From JACKJK01 sp046159835 (GTDB lineage Bacteria; Pseudomonadota; Alphaproteobacteria; Rhizobiales; Tepidamorphaceae), in assembly GCF_046159835.1 (NCBI RefSeq), contig NZ_JBJXCY010000002.1, forward strand, positions 62,001 to 126,000: a DNA stretch of 64,000 nt, in the 5' to 3' direction. Positions 60,112 through 64,000 of this stretch are shown in pieces. The first letter of the stretch is position 1. The number at the start of each line of letters is the position of its first letter. Below the pieces are notes generated by a model. That model worked only from the letters and a program-made list of their open reading frames with translations. It was not told where the DNA came from and made no database searches. The position numbers and the translations under genes were made by a program.

Positions 60112-60570
60112 ATGAGCCGCCAGGAACGCATTGTCTACCAGAGCCACGCAGCTCTCCTCCCCGACGCCGAAGTGATCGGAAGCGCCATCGACGACATCGT
60201 CGAGAGCGGTCGCCGCAACAATGCACGCGCCGGGCTCACCGGCGTGTTGCTCTATACCGACGGGTTGTTCATGCAGGCGCTGGAAGGTCCGGGCGACGCA
60301 ATTGATGCCGCCATGGAGCGCATCACCGCCGACCGCCGCCACCGCGACATGCTCATCCTGCGCCGCGATGAAGCCGACAGCCGACTGTTTCCCGACAACC
60401 CGCTGACCTACGTTTCCGCAGCCATGGTGCGCGAGGCCGTATCGGGGTCGAACCGCGGCTTCTCGATGGACCTCTCCCGCCTGCCGTCTGAAATCTTTGC
60501 ACCCTTGCTGCGCAGCCTCGTGGTGCGTTCTGTCGAACAGCGCACCGCCTTTGGCGCACGCCACGGCTGA
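60112..60570 (+). CDS. BLUF-domain photoreceptor-like protein
   Basis: 152 residues from ATG 60112, CAGGAT upstream. BLUF fold: Tyr9 (RIVYQS), Asn36/37 (SGRRNNARAGLTG) and Gln55 (FMQALEG) are the FAD-hydrogen-bonding residues. The Trp/Met pair expected around residues 96-98 is replaced by Asn and Leu (RLFPDNPLTY). The N-terminal four extra residues are an insertion relative to Slr1694-type proteins. A blue-light flavin sensor is likely, with altered signalling. No effector domain; next gene is livH. Confidence 0.85.
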   Translation: MSRQERIVYQSHAALLPDAEVIGSAIDDIVESGRRNNARAGLTGVLLYTDGLFMQALEGPGDAIDAAMERITADRRHRDMLILRRDEADSRLFPDNPLTYVSAAMVREAVSGSNRGFSMDLSRLPSEIFAPLLRSLVVRSVEQRTAFGARHG

Positions 60571-60724
60571 ACGCCCGCTGCCGCTCGGGCAGTTGCGCAC
60601 GCGGCACCGTTGTTTCCGGCCATTTGCACTGCTATGAGGATGGAATCGAGGCCGAGCGCCCAAGGCCCGCCCAAAAGCGGCGGCCGGACCGCGCTGGCCT
60701 CCTGTCCGCATGGGGGTGGCGGCC

Positions 60725-61639
60725 ATGGAGTACTTTCTCCAGCAGCTGATTAACGGTCTGACGCTCGGCTCGATCTATGGCCTGATCGCCATCGGTTACA
60801 CGATGGTCTACGGCATCATCGGCATGATCAATTTTGCCCACGGCGATATCTTCATGATCGGTGCTTTCATCGCGCTTATCGCCTTTGTCGCCATCGTCTC
60901 GCTCGGGATCACGTTCATCCCCGTGGCGCTGCTTCTGGTGCTGATCATCGCGATGGTCTTCACCTCCGCCTACGGGTGGGCCGTGGAGCGCATTGCCTAC
61001 CGGCCCTTGCGCACCTCGTTCCGGCTCGCCCCGCTCATCACCGCCATCGGCATGTCCATCGTCCTGCAGAACTACGTGCAGATCGTTCAGGGCGCGCGCG
61101 TCAAGCCGCTCCAGCCGGTCATCACCGGCGGCTATACGATCATGGATAGCAACGACTTCGCGGTGAACCTGTCGAACATCCAGATCATGATCATCACCCT
61201 GACGCTGGCGCTGATGGTCATCTTCTCGCTCATCATCGCCAAGACGACGCTGGGCCGCGCGCAGCGCGCCTGCGAGCAGGACCGCAAGATGGCAGCGCTG
61301 CTCGGCATCAATGTCGACCGCACCATCTCCCTGACCTTCGTCATGGGAGCAGCACTCGCCTCCGTCGCCGGCATCATGTTCCTGCTGCTCTACGGCGTGA
61401 TCGATTTCTACATCGGCTTCCTCGCCGGGGTGAAAGCCTTCACCGCAGCCGTGCTCGGCGGCATCGGGTCGCTGCCCGGCGCGATGATCGGCGGGCTGCT
61501 GATCGGCCTCATCGAGGTGTTCTGGTCTGGCTATTTCTCGGTCGAATACAAGGATGTCGCCGCCTTCTCGATCCTCGCCATCGTGCTGATCTTCCTTCCC
61601 TCCGGCATCCTCGGAAAGCCGGAAATCGAAAAGGTCTGA
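60725..61639 (+). CDS. livH: Branched-chain amino-acid ABC transporter permease LivH
   Basis: 304 residues from ATG 60725, 8-plus transmembrane segments. INGLTLGSIYGLIAIGYTMVYGIIGMINFAHGD is the signature N-terminus of LivH, and VKAFTAAVLGGIGSLPGAMIGG the conserved C-terminal motif. Forms the inner-membrane pore with LivM. No periplasmic binding protein or LivF is within the window. Confidence 0.96.
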   Translation: MEYFLQQLINGLTLGSIYGLIAIGYTMVYGIIGMINFAHGDIFMIGAFIALIAFVAIVSLGITFIPVALLLVLIIAMVFTSAYGWAVERIAYRPLRTSFRLAPLITAIGMSIVLQNYVQIVQGARVKPLQPVITGGYTIMDSNDFAVNLSNIQIMIITLTLALMVIFSLIIAKTTLGRAQRACEQDRKMAALLGINVDRTISLTFVMGAALASVAGIMFLLLYGVIDFYIGFLAGVKAFTAAVLGGIGSLPGAMIGGLLIGLIEVFWSGYFSVEYKDVAAFSILAIVLIFLPSGILGKPEIEKV

Positions 61640-61643
61640 GCGC

Positions 61644-62966
61644 ATGAGTGTCGCGCCAAACCAACCGCCCGGACGGATCGTCTCCGCCCTCGTCGATGCC
61701 GCACTGGCAGCCTTCGTGGCGCTGGCGCTGGCCGCGCCCGTCATGGGCCTGAAGACTTATGTCGCGGGCACCGAGATCGACCTCGAGCCGCGCTGGGAAC
61801 TGGTGCTGTGGGCAACGCTCGCCGTCTTCGTCGGCCGCCTGATCTTCCGCCTGTTCATGGGCGACACCCACAACGCGCCCATTGGCCAGAAGTGGTTTCG
61901 CCGCAAGGGCGGGCGTCCGCTCGGCTCGCCGACCACCAGTGTCGTCAAGATGCTGGCGGTCGTCGGCATCGTCTTTGCCGCCGCCTTCCCCTTCATGCCC
62001 TTCGCCGACCGTTACCTTCTCGACCTCGGCATCCTTGTTCTCACCTACATCATGCTCGGCTGGGGCCTGAACATCGTGGTCGGCCTCGCCGGCCTGCTCG
62101 ACCTCGGCTACGTCGCGTTCTACGCAGTGGGCGCATATTCGTTCGCGCTGCTGGCAGAATATTTCGACCTCGGCTTCTGGTTCGCGCTGCCCATCGCCGG
62201 CATCCTCGCCTGCTTCTGGGGCGTCATCCTCGGGTTTCCGGTGCTGCGCCTGCGTGGTGACTACCTCGCCATCGTGACCCTTGCATTCGGCGAGATCATC
62301 CGCGTCGTGCTGCTCAACTGGTACGAGTTCACCGGTGGCCCCGACGGCATCTCCGGCATCCCGCGCCCGACGCTCTTCGGCATCGAGTTCTCGCGAGGAG
62401 AAGGCGGCTTTGCCGACATCTTCGGGCTGGAATATTCCTCAACCCACCGCATCATCTTCCTCTATTACGTGATCCTCGGCCTCGCGCTCATCACCAACCT
62501 CGTGACGCTGCGCCTGCGCAAGCTGCCCGTGGGACGCGCGTGGGAAGCCCTGCGCGAAGACGAGATCGCCTGCCGGTCGCTTGGCATCAACACCACCAAC
62601 ACCAAGCTCACCGCCTTCGCCATCGGCGCGATGTTCGGCGGCTTCGCCGGTTCGTTCTTCGCCACCCGGCAGGGCTTCATCTCGCCGGAAAGCTTCACCT
62701 TCATCGAATCCGCGCTGATCCTCGCCATCGTCGTTCTCGGCGGCCTCGGCTCGCAGATCGGTGTCGTCATCGCGGCGCTGGTGATGATCGGCGGCTTCGA
62801 GATCTTCCGCGAGCTTGAACAGTTTCGGATGCTGATCTTCGGCCTTCTCATGGTGACGATCATGATCTGGCGTCCGCGCGGGCTCATCGCCTCGCGCACG
62901 CCGACCGCCTTCCTGCATGAGCGAAAACAGATTTCGGCGGAGAACGTGTCGGAGGGCCACGGCTGA
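61644..62966 (+). CDS. livM: Branched-chain amino-acid ABC transporter permease LivM
   Basis: 440 residues. LivHM family permease: GLNIVVGLAGLLDLGYVAFYAVGAYS, WEALREDEIACRSLGIN, FAGSFFATRQGFISPE. It has a long N-terminal extension (about 130 residues with extra transmembrane spans and a charged loop), the LivHM N-terminal domain present in proteobacterial LivM. Starts 4 bases after livH; its stop TGA overlaps the livG ATG (TGATG). Confidence 0.96.
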   Translation: MSVAPNQPPGRIVSALVDAALAAFVALALAAPVMGLKTYVAGTEIDLEPRWELVLWATLAVFVGRLIFRLFMGDTHNAPIGQKWFRRKGGRPLGSPTTSVVKMLAVVGIVFAAAFPFMPFADRYLLDLGILVLTYIMLGWGLNIVVGLAGLLDLGYVAFYAVGAYSFALLAEYFDLGFWFALPIAGILACFWGVILGFPVLRLRGDYLAIVTLAFGEIIRVVLLNWYEFTGGPDGISGIPRPTLFGIEFSRGEGGFADIFGLEYSSTHRIIFLYYVILGLALITNLVTLRLRKLPVGRAWEALREDEIACRSLGINTTNTKLTAFAIGAMFGGFAGSFFATRQGFISPESFTFIESALILAIVVLGGLGSQIGVVIAALVMIGGFEIFRELEQFRMLIFGLLMVTIMIWRPRGLIASRTPTAFLHERKQISAENVSEGHG

Positions 62967-64000
62967 TGGTCGACGACGATCCCATTCTCTCGGTCGAACA
63001 CCTGACGATGCGCTTCGGCGGCCTTGTCGCCGTCGAGGACCTGTCCTTCGACGTGATCCGGCAGGACATCACTGCCATCATCGGGCCGAACGGCGCCGGC
63101 AAGACAACCGTCTTCAACTGCATCACCGGCTTCTACAAGCCGACAGAGGGCATGCTGACGCTGAAGCATCCCGACGGCGAGAAGTTCCTGCTGGAGCGGA
63201 TGTTCGACTACCGCATCTCCGCGGTCGCCCGCGTCGCACGCACGTTCCAGAACATCCGCCTGTTCGGCGGCATGACGGTGCTGGAGAACCTGCTGGTCGC
63301 CCAGCACAATCCGCTGTTGGTGGCCTCCAGCTTCACCTTTGGCGGGCTGCTTGGCCTGAAAGGCTACCGCGATGCCGAGAAGGCCGCCGTCGAGAAGGCG
63401 AAGGACTGGCTCGAGCGGATCGACCTCACCGACCGCGCCGACGACCCCGCCTCCGACCTGCCCTACGGCGCCCAGCGCCGACTGGAAATCGCGCGCGCCA
63501 TGTGTACCGACCCGGTGCTGCTGTGCCTCGATGAACCCGCCGCCGGCCTCAACCCGCGCGAATCCGCTGAACTCAATCGCCTGCTGATCGACATTCGCGG
63601 CCAGACAGACACCTCCATCCTGCTTATCGAGCACGACATGAGCGTGGTGATGGAAATCTCCGACCACGTCATCGTGCTCGACTACGGCAAGAAGATTTCC
63701 GACGGCACCGCGCCGGAGATCCGCAACGACCCCGCCGTCATCGCCGCCTATCTCGGCGTCGAGGACGAAGAACTCGATCAGATCGACCCCAAGGCAGCCG
63801 GCAAGACGGAAGCGAAACCCGCCAGGAAGCCTGCAAAGCCGAAGACCCGCGCGAAGAAGGCGTCGGCAACGGCGACCAAGGCTGCCGCCAAGCCCGCCGC
63901 CGAGCAGCGCCCCAAGAGGCCGACGTCAGCCGAACTCAAGCGCGAGGAAGCTGTCAGCGCCGCGCGCCTCTCCAAGCTGCCGGATGATGCCTCGCCCCTC
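62966..64000 (+). CDS. livG: Branched-chain amino-acid ABC transporter ATPase LivG, 3' end beyond window
   Basis: The 345 visible codons run open to the window edge. Walker A IIGPNGAGKTTVF near residue 40, Q-loop ARTFQNIRLFGGMTV, ABC signature in LPYGAQRRLEIARAM, Walker B VLLCLDEPAAGLNP and D/H-loop LLIEHDMSVVM. The usual protein ends near residue 260 (VIAAYLG). Here a further 80 or more residues follow, Lys/Ala/Pro-rich (KAAGKTEAKPARKPAKPKTRAKK) and ending charged. Start ATG overlaps livM stop by 1 base, so it is coupled. Reports on its full length must come from beyond this window. Confidence 0.93.
   Translation, partial: MVDDDPILSVEHLTMRFGGLVAVEDLSFDVIRQDITAIIGPNGAGKTTVFNCITGFYKPTEGMLTLKHPDGEKFLLERMFDYRISAVARVARTFQNIRLFGGMTVLENLLVAQHNPLLVASSFTFGGLLGLKGYRDAEKAAVEKAKDWLERIDLTDRADDPASDLPYGAQRRLEIARAMCTDPVLLCLDEPAAGLNPRESAELNRLLIDIRGQTDTSILLIEHDMSVVMEISDHVIVLDYGKKISDGTAPEIRNDPAVIAAYLGVEDEELDQIDPKAAGKTEAKPARKPAKPKTRAKKASATATKAAAKPAAEQRPKRPTSAELKREEAVSAARLSKLPDDASPL

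Noticed and set aside
1..64000. CRISPR arrays, insertion sequences or prophage genes
   Set aside because: No regularly spaced repeats, transposase, integrase, terminase or structural phage gene was seen anywhere in the window.

Overview
GC-rich (about 65%), densely packed DNA typical of an alphaproteobacterium, most likely Hyphomicrobiales (Rhizobiales). Supporting markers are the iscU-like/yidD/folE/hisI/patatin/CBS gene string, a Usg homologue, an alphaproteobacterial transglutaminase-like cysteine peptidase (BTLCP), single-domain HisI, CIO-type cytochrome bd and a TTAA-N7-TTAA CtrA-type site. I see no insertion sequence, phage gene, CRISPR array, rRNA or replication origin. The window is chromosomal housekeeping and metabolism plus a few accessory clusters. 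The first gene (MaoC) and the last (livG) are cut by the window edges.

Layout. 0-3.5 kb: MaoC hydratase and CoA-ester lyase, flavin reductase with nitroreductase, and a secreted three-repeat protein. 3.7-6.2 kb: a cyanide-insensitive bd oxidase operon, cydA-cydB plus a 43-residue DUF2474-type subunit starting at TTG. 6.2-9.2 kb: thrS and a dimethylargininase-like enzyme. 9.2-12.9 kb: yidD, Fe-S scaffold-like protein, folE, hisI, patatin and CBS protein. 13-18.4 kb: rhomboid protease, PAS and tandem-PilZ signalling proteins, BTLCP peptidase, gamma carbonic anhydrase and cysE. 18.8-25.8 kb: two alpha/beta hydrolases, CHCC zinc finger, FAD monooxygenase, TPR protein, tRNA-Leu(UAA), gpt, a MoaB/CinA-type protein and a cupin. 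25.9-27.3 kb: a polysaccharide flippase.

27.4-36.2 kb is the most unusual region. Two carrier proteins, an aminoacyl-[carrier protein] ligase (a class II tRNA synthetase paralogue), an acyl-CoA-dehydrogenase-like flavoprotein without the usual YEGT segment, an adenylate-forming ligase, an SDR reductase, a GNAT-like protein, an acetolactate-synthase-like ThDP enzyme and a fold-type IV aminotransferase sit together. This looks like a small non-ribosomal, carrier-protein-based pathway of unknown product.

36.3-44.5 kb: an HSL-type esterase and fatty acyl-CoA synthetase, then metY-metA-flavin reductase-sfsA-map-radC behind an AT-rich structured leader. 44.6-48.6 kb: the Anbu cluster (ATP-grasp, alpha-E, transglutaminase, Anbu protease), a predicted peptide-ligation/proteolysis system. 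48.7-50.4 kb: CueR-type regulator, beta-hydroxyacid dehydrogenase and Usg.

50.5-59.9 kb: a complete form II (AYRGAGR) CO-dehydrogenase-like molybdenum hydroxylase operon (coxS-L-M-D-E, split XdhC, a MobA-like fusion) and coxG. 60.1 kb onward: a degenerate BLUF-domain protein and a livHMG branched-chain amino-acid ABC transporter whose ATPase carries a long Lys/Ala/Pro-rich tail.
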